Shown here one piece after another: positions 1 through 7,656 of a stretch of DNA of 37,528 bases. The number at the start of each line of letters is the position of its first letter. Within the stretch, counting starts at the first letter, position 1. Source of the DNA: Planctomycetota bacterium (GTDB lineage Bacteria > Planctomycetota > Phycisphaerae > WQYP01); assembly GCA_021852275.1 (NCBI GenBank), contig JAJZNX010000102.1:1-37528 (forward strand), read 5' to 3'. The position numbers and the translations under genes were made by a program. The notes under the pieces were generated by a model. The model saw only the letters and a program-made list of their open reading frames with translations, made no database searches and was not told the DNA's origin.

Positions 1-341
1 CACGACCGGCAACGCGCCACTTGCCGCGGTACCACGACCGGGCCATGTTCACTTTGCCACTCCCGCTGGCCACCCGAATCCAACCATTTCACGTTCCCAC
101 TTTGACAATGCGGACATAACCCCGGCTTGGCCAGATCCGTCCCCGCCGACATTTGCGCTAACACCTCCAGAAAGCCCACCGTTATTTCCCGCTCAAACTC
201 CTGGGCCATCTCCTCCCATTCCACAAACAACCCGTCTGCAATGTTCTTGTCCTCCTTCTTGGGAATGTACCGATCCACCAATGCCTGACACAGTTCCATC
301 ATCTTGTCCCGGGCCTCCAGCCTTCCAATCAAGCCAGCCAT
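1..341 (-). CDS. Partial transposase-like protein, N-terminal part (ISKra4-like?)
   Basis: This is the first 113 codons of a minus-strand gene that runs off the left edge of the window. The ATG at 341-339 has a strong GGAGAGGAG ribosome binding site about 8 bases upstream. The N-terminal half is helical and acidic. It is followed by CPHC (roughly residues 75-78) and a beta-rich segment ending in RCRS at the edge, which looks like the first half of a zinc ribbon whose second cysteine pair lies partly outside. That layout (helical region, then zinc ribbon before the catalytic core) is what I recall from ISKra4/UPF0236-type transposases. The catalytic DDE part is not visible, so the family is inferred. 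If it is an insertion sequence, its end must lie between 342 and about 570; I could not pick out a terminal inverted repeat because the partner is missing. Confidence 0.5.
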   Translation of the reverse strand, partial: MAGLIGRLEARDKMMELCQALVDRYIPKKEDKNIADGLFVEWEEMAQEFEREITVGFLEVLAQMSAGTDLAKPGLCPHCQSGNVKWLDSGGQREWQSEHGPVVVPRQVARCRS

Positions 342-499
342 GGCTATCTCCTCTCCATTGTTTTGGCGGTTTCTCACCGTACTGCTTCTTAGCCGCCCAT
401 CCTTAGGCCGCCAACCTGCTATTCTACCAATTCTCTCGCATTACGTGCCACGCACCCCGCCGTTGCCCCGGCTGCTTCACGCTTCAAACCCGGCACCGA

Positions 500-524
500 T
501 TGCAACGCATATTTCGATTATAAT
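500..524 (+). promoter_or_regulatory. Possible promoter of the secretion-like operon
   Basis: A perfect -10 hexamer TATAAT lies at 519-524, 55 bases before the ATG at 580. The only TTG-type -35 candidate, TTGCAA at 500-505, is just 13 bases away, too close for a standard sigma70 promoter, so only the -10 is convincing. The rest of 342-579 shows no gene I can support; it may include the end of the insertion sequence at the window edge. Confidence 0.3.
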
Positions 525-579
525 GTCTTCCAGAACAATGCAGTACAATGCTTCAAGGTTTTAAGGTACAGCAGGTTCT

Positions 580-1680
580 ATGAAAAGCACAACGGCACAG
601 ATACCCGATGCCCGGCCGGGGGTTGAAAATCTCCTTAACCATGCATTGGCCGACCACGCCTCCGATGTCCATATTGAACCGGTGGCCCAGGGTTATGAGA
701 TTAAATTTCGCATCGACGGTTTGTTACAACCTCAAGGTACGCTGCCCCGTGATTCCGGCGAGGCCATGGTCAATTGTCTGATGGTCATGGGCCGGCTGCT
801 CACATATCGACGGGATATTCCACAGGAAGGCCGCGTTCAATTGCCTACGGCTCATCATGGAACGCTGGAGCTGCGGCTTTCGGTTATTCCCACCCTGCAT
901 GGCTTACGTGCGGCACTACGTATGCCGGCGGAATTATTACGACCGCACATGCTGGCCGATCTGGCATTGCCTGCGGGATCGCTGAATTTTCTGCATAATT
1001 TCGCCCAGGCTCAGCAAGGGTTGCTGGCTGTTACGGGGCCTGCCGGTTCGGGCAAAACCACCACGGTGTATGCACTGCTGCAATATATTCAGACCCAGGC
1101 ACCGGGCGTGAGTGTTATTTCGCTGGAAGATCCTGTCGAATGTGGGCTGGCTGGTGTAACGCAAATTGAAATCACCCCGTTTGGCGAGCTTGGTTACGCG
1201 CGGGCGCTGAAAAGTATTCTTCGCCAGGATCCGCAGGTGTTGGCTTTGGGGGAAATACGCGATGCCCAAACGGCGTCGCTGGCCGTGGAGGCCGCGCTTA
1301 CCGGTCACCGTCTGATCTGCACGATGCATGCGGGTACACCTGCTGCTGCCATCGGCCGACTGTTGGAAATGGGTATTGAACGCTATCAGATTACAGCCAG
1401 CATCTACGGCATTGTAAATCAGCGGCTGCTGCGGCGAAAAGCCGGTGATACGTACCATGGTCGTGTGCCGATTGCCCAATTTGCCATGATGGATGTGGCA
1501 CTACGGCAGGCTATTGCGGCCCAGGCGGATATGGATATGATCAACAAAGTGATCCATGGGCAGAGCGGCTTTGCAAGTTTAACTGCACTTGGGCAAGGTT
1601 TGGTAGACGCAGGTTGTACGGACTTTGCCGAGGTGCAGCGCGTGCTGGGGCCGCAGGAAATCGGAGAGGCTGCACCATAA
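580..1680 (+). CDS. Short GspE/PilB-like secretion ATPase
   Basis: A hexameric AAA-like ATPase expected to power assembly of a type II secretion or type IV pilus-like fibre on the inner face of the membrane. It has the N2 domain hallmark ASDVHIEP (27-34) and FRIDG (43-47), Walker A GPAGSGKTT (153-161), Walker B-type LALGEIRD (221-228) and the His box GHRLICTMHA (242-251). ALTGH before the His box is GspE-like; PilT would show AETGHLVFGTLHT. At 366 residues it is much shorter than GspE/PilB (about 500-600). The N1 domain that binds GspL/PilM-type partners is absent, and the CxxC...CxxC zinc finger that follows the ATPase core in PilB is missing. First gene of a six-gene unit; the next gene starts about 24 bases after its stop. 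Function as a motor is family knowledge; its exact machine is unknown. Confidence 0.85.
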   Translation: MKSTTAQIPDARPGVENLLNHALADHASDVHIEPVAQGYEIKFRIDGLLQPQGTLPRDSGEAMVNCLMVMGRLLTYRRDIPQEGRVQLPTAHHGTLELRLSVIPTLHGLRAALRMPAELLRPHMLADLALPAGSLNFLHNFAQAQQGLLAVTGPAGSGKTTTVYALLQYIQTQAPGVSVISLEDPVECGLAGVTQIEITPFGELGYARALKSILRQDPQVLALGEIRDAQTASLAVEAALTGHRLICTMHAGTPAAAIGRLLEMGIERYQITASIYGIVNQRLLRRKAGDTYHGRVPIAQFAMMDVALRQAIAAQADMDMINKVIHGQSGFASLTALGQGLVDAGCTDFAEVQRVLGPQEIGEAAP

Positions 1681-1704
1681 GATTTGCGGTTCATGGGGTG
1701 TCAC

Positions 1705-2931
1705 ATGCCGACCACCACCGAAAATCAGTTTTCCTACACCGGCACGCTGCCTACGGGCATGTCTATCAGTGGCACTCTGGCGGCACCGGATCAATCTACG
1801 GCCGTTGACATTCTGAAAAAGATGAATGTCGAAATAAGTCAAGTTCATGCTATCGCCCGGCCTGCCTCGTCCGGCAACGTTCGTCCCCTGGGCCGGGAGG
1901 ATTTCAAAACCTTTAATCAGCAACTGGCGCTTTTGATCAAGTCGGGTCTGCCGGTGGAATATGGTCTGCATCTGCTGGCGGTAGACCTGGGCCGTGGCCG
2001 ACTGGCGAAAACGATTGCCGCCATCAGCAGCGAATTGGATTCGGGCCTGACCCTGCCGCAAGCCATTGAACGCCATCGCGGTGAATTTCCGGCAGATTAC
2101 GCCCAACTGCTGGAGGCGGGCATCGGCAGCAACAATCTTTCGGCGGTTCTCTTAACGCTGGAAGGACACTTGCAGCTTACCCAGAAGCTTGGCGACGCTC
2201 TGCGCCGGGCACTTTATTACCCCATGTTTGTGGCCTTGGCTCTTCTTGCGGTTGTAAGCTTTCTCGACTTTTACGTGTTGCCGCAGGTCAGGTCCATTAT
2301 GCATTGGCTGACTCTTGAGGGTGAAAAGACGCTGCCGCTGATCACCCGCGTGGTACTCTCTGTTAGCGGGGTTTTGCCCGAAATTCTTGCGGTCATGGCC
2401 GTGCTGATTGCAGCAGGAGTTATTTTTTGGCTTTTGTTCCGACGGCGACCGATCATGTTGTATTTGCGTGATAGCATCGCATGCTACCTGCCGCTCATAG
2501 GGCCTCCGTTGCGGCTGAGCTTGTTGGAACGCTGGTGCGGGGCGTTGAACGTAGCCATTGTTGGCGGGATGAATTTGCCGCAGGCTCTCGATCTGGCGGG
2601 CACCATAAGTGGTTCTCCACGGGTGCGGGCGGATAGTTCGGCTTTGGCCATGGCTTTAAGCCAGGGAACAAAACTGGAATATGTACCGGTCGGACGGATC
2701 ATTCCCAAAACCGCGGTGATGATGATTCAGGCGGGCATGGACAACCGCAATTTGAGCGACACCCTGGTCACGATGGGTGAAAGCTACCGCCGCCAGGCTG
2801 AGATGAGAATTGCCGCTTTGGTGCCGGTGCTTTCTGTGGCGTCTCTGCTTTTGATTGCGGCGGTTGTTGTTGTGCTGACACTGTCAATTTTTCTGCCGCT
2901 GGTAGACCTGATGGGCTGGTGGGCAAGTTAA
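1705..2931 (+). CDS. GspF/PilC-like inner-membrane platform protein 1
   Basis: A polytopic inner-membrane protein of the T2SSF family, the platform on which the ATPase acts. Two T2SSF repeats are visible: a cytosolic helical bundle with an FNQQLALLIKSGLPVEYGL-type motif followed by a membrane pair around residues 170-250, and a second bundle with GGMNLPQALDLAG followed by a C-terminal hydrophobic segment (about 375-400). The length of 408 residues is typical for GspF. I chose ATG 1705 because GGGGTG sits about 8 bases upstream; in-frame TTG 1684 and ATG 1693 would add 4-7 residues but lack a Shine-Dalgarno sequence. The N-terminal 65 residues resemble the usual GspF pre-domain (FSYTG...A...L). 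It follows the ATPase gene directly, which supports a shared machine. Confidence 0.85.
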   Translation: MPTTTENQFSYTGTLPTGMSISGTLAAPDQSTAVDILKKMNVEISQVHAIARPASSGNVRPLGREDFKTFNQQLALLIKSGLPVEYGLHLLAVDLGRGRLAKTIAAISSELDSGLTLPQAIERHRGEFPADYAQLLEAGIGSNNLSAVLLTLEGHLQLTQKLGDALRRALYYPMFVALALLAVVSFLDFYVLPQVRSIMHWLTLEGEKTLPLITRVVLSVSGVLPEILAVMAVLIAAGVIFWLLFRRRPIMLYLRDSIACYLPLIGPPLRLSLLERWCGALNVAIVGGMNLPQALDLAGTISGSPRVRADSSALAMALSQGTKLEYVPVGRIIPKTAVMMIQAGMDNRNLSDTLVTMGESYRRQAEMRIAALVPVLSVASLLLIAAVVVVLTLSIFLPLVDLMGWWAS

Positions 2932-2968
2932 ACAATGGCCATGTGGCACCAATGGAAGGATTTCCGGC

Positions 2969-4276
2969 ATGGGATCTTTTTTATTAGACAGGCGCGTGGC
3001 CCGCGGATTATTGTTATTCCGTATGGCCCAGCGCGGGCCGCGATGGTATGGAGAGCTGGGAAAGGTAGCATTGTTCTGGCTGCTGCTGGCTGCGGTAGTG
3101 TTGCTGCCCATGGTCATGCTATATTTGGCGGCTTGGGTATGCCCTGGCCTGCGTGTGCTGGCGATTTTGTGGATGGTGTTGTTGCTGATGTTGCCGGCAT
3201 TGGCGCTGGTACGCGGGTTCGTTTTCCGCAAACGCGCGGGTATCGTCCTTAATTATTTGCGTCAGGGGTTGTCTCTTAACTCTCCATTGCCTGAATGGCT
3301 GGCCATTGCCGCCCATGGTGAACGCGGGGTGCTTGCAGCGCGATTGGCGGTGCTTGCCGAGGTGTTGCGGGGCGGTACACCGCTGGCCACAGCTCTTCGC
3401 TATGGCTTGCCGGAACTGGCTCCGGCTGACCAGGCACTAATTGCCCAAGCGGAAGCGGGTGGATCTCTGCCCGAGGCGCTGGCAAGACTGGAATTGCGTC
3501 GGCAGCGTTGGCGAGCCGGGGATGACCTTGATCGGGTGTACCTGCTTTTTATTGCAGGCGGCTTGGTGGTGGCGTGGATAGCATTCGGAGGAGCAGAAGT
3601 ATTTGTGTTTGCAAAAATGATTAAACTGTCAAGCAGTTTTCATGCCGCCATTCCCCCGATGGCCTTGGCGTTGATACGGTCTCGCAACTGGGTGGGACCG
3701 GCTGGCTTTTTTCTGGCCATCCTGCTCTTGTTTCTGACCGCCATCTGGCTTCGCCAGTTCTTGTGGCCTGATTATCGGCGGCTACGTTTCATAGAGTGGC
3801 TGCGTCAGCGGTTGCTTTATTACACGCCGCTGGTGGGTCACATTTACCGGCCCGGTCAATGGGCCAGCGCTACGAATTCTTTAGCCCGCGGCGTGGCCGA
3901 CGGTCGCACCCTGCCGGACGTGCTGCAAACCGCCCAAAGCAGCGGTGTTGAGGGGGTTGCCGGGGCAAAATTAAGTCGCTGGCAACGGCTGCTGGCTGGT
4001 GGTATGGCGCTAAGACCTGCCGCCGAGGCAGCGAACTTGCCCCGGCTGCTGTGTGCGGCATTGGTACCGGGAGGTGCTCAGATATTGGCTGACGGTCTGA
4101 ATTATGTGGCGGCTGTTTATGCCCAGCGCTATCGCCGACGGCTGGAAATTTTTCGCAGCGCGATCATCCCGGCAGCGGTGGTTAGCTTTGGCCTGGTGGT
4201 GGGGCTGCTGGTGGTTTCCCTGTGGCAAATGTATGTGGCCATCATTATTTTGGTGGAGCATCAGGGGCCATATTGA
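2969..4276 (+). CDS. GspF-like inner-membrane protein 2 (divergent)
   Basis: A second T2SSF-type membrane protein, 435 residues. It opens with a basic stretch and two long hydrophobic helices (about residues 33-75), then a cytosolic helical bundle with GTPLATALRYGLPELAP and LIAQAEAGGSLPEALARLE. These match the GspF pattern of an alternating bundle and the AGEAGG-like turn. Another membrane block (about 190-270) and a C-terminal hydrophobic helix (about 400-425) follow. The order of membrane helices before the first bundle differs from gene 1705-2931, and sequence similarity between the two is low by eye, so this is not a recent duplication. GGAAGGA precedes the ATG at a reasonable distance. 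Two GspF-like genes in series may form a hetero-oligomeric platform (inference). Confidence 0.7.
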   Translation: MGSFLLDRRVARGLLLFRMAQRGPRWYGELGKVALFWLLLAAVVLLPMVMLYLAAWVCPGLRVLAILWMVLLLMLPALALVRGFVFRKRAGIVLNYLRQGLSLNSPLPEWLAIAAHGERGVLAARLAVLAEVLRGGTPLATALRYGLPELAPADQALIAQAEAGGSLPEALARLELRRQRWRAGDDLDRVYLLFIAGGLVVAWIAFGGAEVFVFAKMIKLSSSFHAAIPPMALALIRSRNWVGPAGFFLAILLLFLTAIWLRQFLWPDYRRLRFIEWLRQRLLYYTPLVGHIYRPGQWASATNSLARGVADGRTLPDVLQTAQSSGVEGVAGAKLSRWQRLLAGGMALRPAAEAANLPRLLCAALVPGGAQILADGLNYVAAVYAQRYRRRLEIFRSAIIPAAVVSFGLVVGLLVVSLWQMYVAIIILVEHQGPY

Positions 4277-4293
4277 AGATCGAAAGTGAGCCT

Positions 4294-4704
4294 ATGCCGG
4301 CGATGGAATCAGAAAAACCTGGCTCGATACAATTTCGACGCGGCTTTGTCATCATGGACATGGTCATAGGTACGGCCATTGTGGTGATCATCGGGGGATT
4401 GCTGGCCTATACCGTCGTTGAACTGAATGCCACCACGAAACACCTTGCCCATTGCCGTAATGTCCTGCGCCGGGATCAAGCCATGTTGTATCAGGTCATG
4501 GCGGGCCAGCAGTCCCCGGAGGCGGTCGGCGGCGATCATCTGCACATATTACGGATGAAATCACTCTCCCGGGTCGGCTCAATCCCCCCGGATTACCAGT
4601 GGGTATTCATCGCCACGAAATCCAGGTATGCCTTCGGGCACCGTCTTTATGCACTGGTGCCGCGGTCGAAGCAGCCAGTTAAAGCCGGAGGGCCGCATCC
4701 ATGA
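4294..4704 (+). CDS. Prepilin-like minor pseudopilin with Asp at +5
   Basis: A small prepilin-like protein. A basic leader ending RRG is followed by FVIMDMVIGTAIVVIIGGLL, a class III type prepilin signature in which prepilin peptidase would cut between G and F. Position +5 of the mature protein is Asp (F-V-I-M-D) instead of the near-universal Glu. The body is about 100 residues, short for a pilin, with no obvious cysteine pair. ATG 4294 is preceded by GTGAG and lies 17 bases after the previous stop; an upstream in-frame ATG at 4222 would overlap the previous gene by 55 bases. Its stop overlaps the next start (ATGA). Likely a minor component (GspH/I-like) of the fibre made by this operon; the subtype is not certain. 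Confidence 0.65.
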   Translation: MPAMESEKPGSIQFRRGFVIMDMVIGTAIVVIIGGLLAYTVVELNATTKHLAHCRNVLRRDQAMLYQVMAGQQSPEAVGGDHLHILRMKSLSRVGSIPPDYQWVFIATKSRYAFGHRLYALVPRSKQPVKAGGPHP

Positions 4705-5207
4705 CCATGCTGCAAAAAATGCACCACCGTTGCCGTGGCTTTAACCTGGTAGAAATGATGGTGGCCCTGGGGCTGATGGGCATATTTCTGCTGCTGGCCG
4801 GGCAGGTGTTTGTTTTCACGGTAAACACATTCCATCAGACCGGTCGGCATCTTAACAATATGGCCACCAGCGAGGCCGCGTTTACCCAACTGCGTCAGGA
4901 TGTATGGACTGCCCGGCACGTGAAGGTCATTCACAATCGAACGGTTTTGTGCCGCTATGGCCCCACATCAAGTCCCCATTGGATTAAATGGACGCTTGGT
5001 ACAAATGGCCAGATGCGCAGGCTTACTTCATCAGGCCAGAACAATGATTGGCCTCGCCAGGGACGCAGGCAACCCGTCCGGGGTAAATTCAAGTTAATGC
5101 CCGGTGCGTTGGAGTTGCAACTGTTCTGGAAGAATGGGCACCGGCTGCGCGTGTTTCCAAGAGAATACGTGCTGCTGGCCCGCCATAATCACGCGGAGGT
5201 GCGCTAA
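4701..5207 (+). CDS. Prepilin-like minor pseudopilin (GspJ-like)
   Basis: The N terminus has a basic leader and the canonical prepilin motif GFNLVEMMVALGLMGIFLLL (about residues 13-32) with Glu at +5 after the G|F cleavage site. A soluble domain of about 125 residues rich in beta-type sequence follows, with a helical linker containing AAFTQLRQDVWTAR. That linker matches the GspJ pattern of an arginine/aspartate helix (LRxDlxxA) after the transmembrane helix. The ATG overlaps the previous stop by four bases and its stop overlaps the next start by one base, so the three pilin-like genes are translationally coupled. Assignment to GspJ is by position and motif and is moderate. Confidence 0.7.
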   Translation: MTMLQKMHHRCRGFNLVEMMVALGLMGIFLLLAGQVFVFTVNTFHQTGRHLNNMATSEAAFTQLRQDVWTARHVKVIHNRTVLCRYGPTSSPHWIKWTLGTNGQMRRLTSSGQNNDWPRQGRRQPVRGKFKLMPGALELQLFWKNGHRLRVFPREYVLLARHNHAEVR

Positions 5208-6049
5208 TGCCTGTTGGCTTTAGAGTACCGGGATTGTACCGCCGCCGGCAGCCCCGCGGCCTTGCCATTGTTACGGCCATCGCCCTGCTGGCTATGGTAA
5301 CGCTTTGCATGGTGGTGCTGGCGGCGGCGTTTGAACATGAAATTGCCCGCACCCGGCAAACGCACCGTCGTCTGCAGTTGGAACTGCTTACTTCCGCGGG
5401 CGCACTGGCTGTCCGGCAGCGCGTGGACGCTTGGGCCACGATGTCCCGCCATCATCCAGCAACAAACCTGCCCCAGCCGGGAGTGTACAGTTGGCAACTG
5501 GCTTTGCCCAAGGCGGTGCAACACCACGGCGGAATGGTGCGGCTCCGAATTGTTGCCGGAAAATCCGCAACCATGGTGGCCACAGTTTCCGCTACGTATG
5601 CCAATTTACACACCCGGCAAACCATCACCTTTGTACGCAAGCATGGTCATTGGCACGTTAAAGCCATCGCCCTGGGCGGCCACCGGCATTGGCTGGCAGG
5701 CCCGATCGTTGGCCGGATCAGCGGATCGGCAATTATAGATGCGAGTGGGGCGGGTTGGTACAAATGCCCCCTCACCGCTGTGATTCATGTTCATGTTGTG
5801 CTCAAGCCCATGCGCGGCATGAAGGGCCTAAGCGGGGTGCTGGTGTTGAAAAGCCTTCGCGGGCACCAAAGTGTTACCGCCATCGTGCTTCCCCACATTC
5901 CATCCGCTGGAGTCAACCGCTGGTTTGCCAGGTCGATATCGGGTATCTTATCGACCAAGTATCGCGTTTTTCTGCTCCTTGAACGCCATGGCAAACTCGT
6001 AGGCCGCACCCGCGGCTTTACCACCCGGGTATGGGCTATTGTGTTTTGA
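5207..6049 (+). CDS. GspK/PilX-like minor pseudopilin
   Basis: A 280-residue protein. An arginine-rich leader (RRRQPRG) precedes a hydrophobic helix LAIVTAIALLAMVTLCMVVL and then a charged helix with EHEIARTRQTHRRLQLELL. Lack of Glu at +5 and the RG-[hydrophobic]-TA-[leucines] start are features of GspK-type tip pseudopilins. The body is longer than the other two pilins here, as expected for GspK, though I see no clear calcium site or SAM-like domain motif. It is the last gene of the 580-6049 unit and is coupled to the gene before it (TAATG). In known systems GspK caps the pseudopilus with GspI and GspJ; that role is inferred by position. Confidence 0.6.
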   Translation: MPVGFRVPGLYRRRQPRGLAIVTAIALLAMVTLCMVVLAAAFEHEIARTRQTHRRLQLELLTSAGALAVRQRVDAWATMSRHHPATNLPQPGVYSWQLALPKAVQHHGGMVRLRIVAGKSATMVATVSATYANLHTRQTITFVRKHGHWHVKAIALGGHRHWLAGPIVGRISGSAIIDASGAGWYKCPLTAVIHVHVVLKPMRGMKGLSGVLVLKSLRGHQSVTAIVLPHIPSAGVNRWFARSISGILSTKYRVFLLLERHGKLVGRTRGFTTRVWAIVF

Positions 6050-6138
6050 TGGTTGGCGTCGGTTGCCATTCCGCCGGATTGCACGCCGCAGTCCAGTACC
6101 CGACAAAATCGATCTTCCCCTGGGCTACCAATTTCGGC

Positions 6139-6150
6139 TATAGTTAAGTT
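6139..6150 (+). promoter_or_regulatory. -10 element for a probably leaderless gene
   Basis: TATAGT at 6139-6144 is followed by exactly six bases and then the ATG at 6151, with no Shine-Dalgarno sequence. Transcription starting 6-7 bases after the -10 would begin at the start codon itself. The -35 side is weak (TTCCCC at 6115-6120, 18-base spacer). The same spacing occurs before the genes at 18484 and 21544. Confidence 0.45.
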
Positions 6151-7656
6151 ATGAGCTTGCCAAGCACTGCTATTTCTTCTCCGCTGCTGGAACAAACCTT
6201 TCGGCGAACCTGGCCGGAGTTGGTGGTCCCCCAGGCGCCGCTGGTGACGCACAGTTCACCCGGGCGCATTGACGTGCTGGGCGGTCTGGCCGCGGAAGTG
6301 GGCGGCGTTGTGGCGCAGATGGCGTTATCGCGGCGGGCTTCTGTGGCAGTGCAATGGCGCACCGATGGCCAACTGGCACTCTATTCCGCCCGCCTTACTC
6401 CGGCCACCGGACCAAACCCCATTATTCTTAGTGCCGACCAATTTTCCGCCACTCCAGGTACTCCCATGCGGTCGCCGCAGGAACTCCTGAATTTATTACC
6501 CCGTACCATACCCGCTACCGATGCCGCCGGTTCCCAGCCCTGGGCAGCTCCGCTGGTGGCGTTATTTGAACTGGTACTAAGTCATCCGCAGCTCGCCACC
6601 GCCGGACCGCTGCGTGACCGCCACACCGGTCGATTTACCGGAGCCACGGTCTTTATTCACTCGGATATTCCCATGCACGCCGGCCAAGCCAGTTCCACGG
6701 CAGTCATCACGGCTTTGACGCAAGCCATTTGTCGGTGCTTACCCGTGGCGGTTAGTACCGTAGAAAAGGCCGTGCTCATTCAACAGGCACAGAACATGTT
6801 TGGCGGTACGGGCAGCCATGTGGTGGATGCGTTAACGACACTCTGTGCCCTGGATGGTCCACCGGCCCATATCCTTCGCTACAATGCCCAGCCGCACGAT
6901 TTAATCGGCCAAATTCCGTTGCCGCCGGACGTAAAAATTTTAGCCCTTAACACCGGGGTGCCTGCTTTGAAAGGTGGGCAGACGGTGCGTTCACTGCGGC
7001 TGGCGGGTGCCATGGGCCTGCAGATCATTCAGGTGATTTACAACGATCTGGGCCGGCAGGAAGCTCCATTGCACGGGTATCTGGGGAATTTGTCGCCGAG
7101 CTTGTACCGCCGGTATTTTCGCGCGTTGCTGCCGCGGCGCCTGCGTGGGAGAGATTTTGTGCGTTCCTACGGCCCGTTACCGCCCAGCGCCGGTGAAATT
7201 CAGCCGGACCAGTTATACCGGGTGCGCACGGCCATCGACCACCTGATTTCCGAACACGAACATGCCGAGCATTTTTTGCATGAGATGGAACAACCCGCGG
7301 AACCCATTTCCTCAGATCGCCGGGCACGGGCGCTTCGCGATTTAACTTTGCGCCGGGCCGGCAGATTGCTGCTGGCATCGCATCATAGTTATCGACTGCG
7401 TCTGGGTCTTTCCTGCTGGCAGGCGGACTGGCTGATTGATCGACTGATGAGTTTTGGGCCTGAGCACGGCATCTTCGGCGGACGCATCAGTGAATGTGGA
7501 GGCGGAGGCACGGTTACCGTGCTCACCGATACTTCTGCCGCCTCTGCCGAAGCCATACTGGAAGTCATGCATGCCTACCGTACTACAATCGGCAGTGCTT
7601 TGCATGTGGATGTGGCCGGCGGGCCCGGCAGTGCCGGAGCATTGCTGGTTAAATGA
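6151..7656 (+). CDS. Galactokinase/L-arabinokinase-like GHMP sugar kinase
   Basis: A GHMP-family sugar kinase expected to phosphorylate a monosaccharide at C1. Motif 1 HSSPGRIDVLGGLA (about residues 34-47) is the substrate signature in the variant seen in L-arabinokinase-type proteins (PGRLDVMGG) rather than the GRTNLIGEH form of classical galactokinase. Motif 2 PMHAGQASSTA matches the phosphate loop (PxxxGxSSSA). Motif 3 GGRISECGGGGTVTVL lies near the C terminus. A long central insert holding GYLGNLSPSLYRRYFRALLP also resembles plant arabinokinase (GYLCN...Y...LP). The length of 501 residues exceeds galactokinase (about 390) because of that insert. The gene ends in a four-base overlap with the DUF2156 gene. 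A GH27 alpha-galactosidase about 2.3 kb downstream makes galactose or a related sugar a reasonable substrate (inference). Confidence 0.75.
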   Translation: MSLPSTAISSPLLEQTFRRTWPELVVPQAPLVTHSSPGRIDVLGGLAAEVGGVVAQMALSRRASVAVQWRTDGQLALYSARLTPATGPNPIILSADQFSATPGTPMRSPQELLNLLPRTIPATDAAGSQPWAAPLVALFELVLSHPQLATAGPLRDRHTGRFTGATVFIHSDIPMHAGQASSTAVITALTQAICRCLPVAVSTVEKAVLIQQAQNMFGGTGSHVVDALTTLCALDGPPAHILRYNAQPHDLIGQIPLPPDVKILALNTGVPALKGGQTVRSLRLAGAMGLQIIQVIYNDLGRQEAPLHGYLGNLSPSLYRRYFRALLPRRLRGRDFVRSYGPLPPSAGEIQPDQLYRVRTAIDHLISEHEHAEHFLHEMEQPAEPISSDRRARALRDLTLRRAGRLLLASHHSYRLRLGLSCWQADWLIDRLMSFGPEHGIFGGRISECGGGGTVTVLTDTSAASAEAILEVMHAYRTTIGSALHVDVAGGPGSAGALLVK

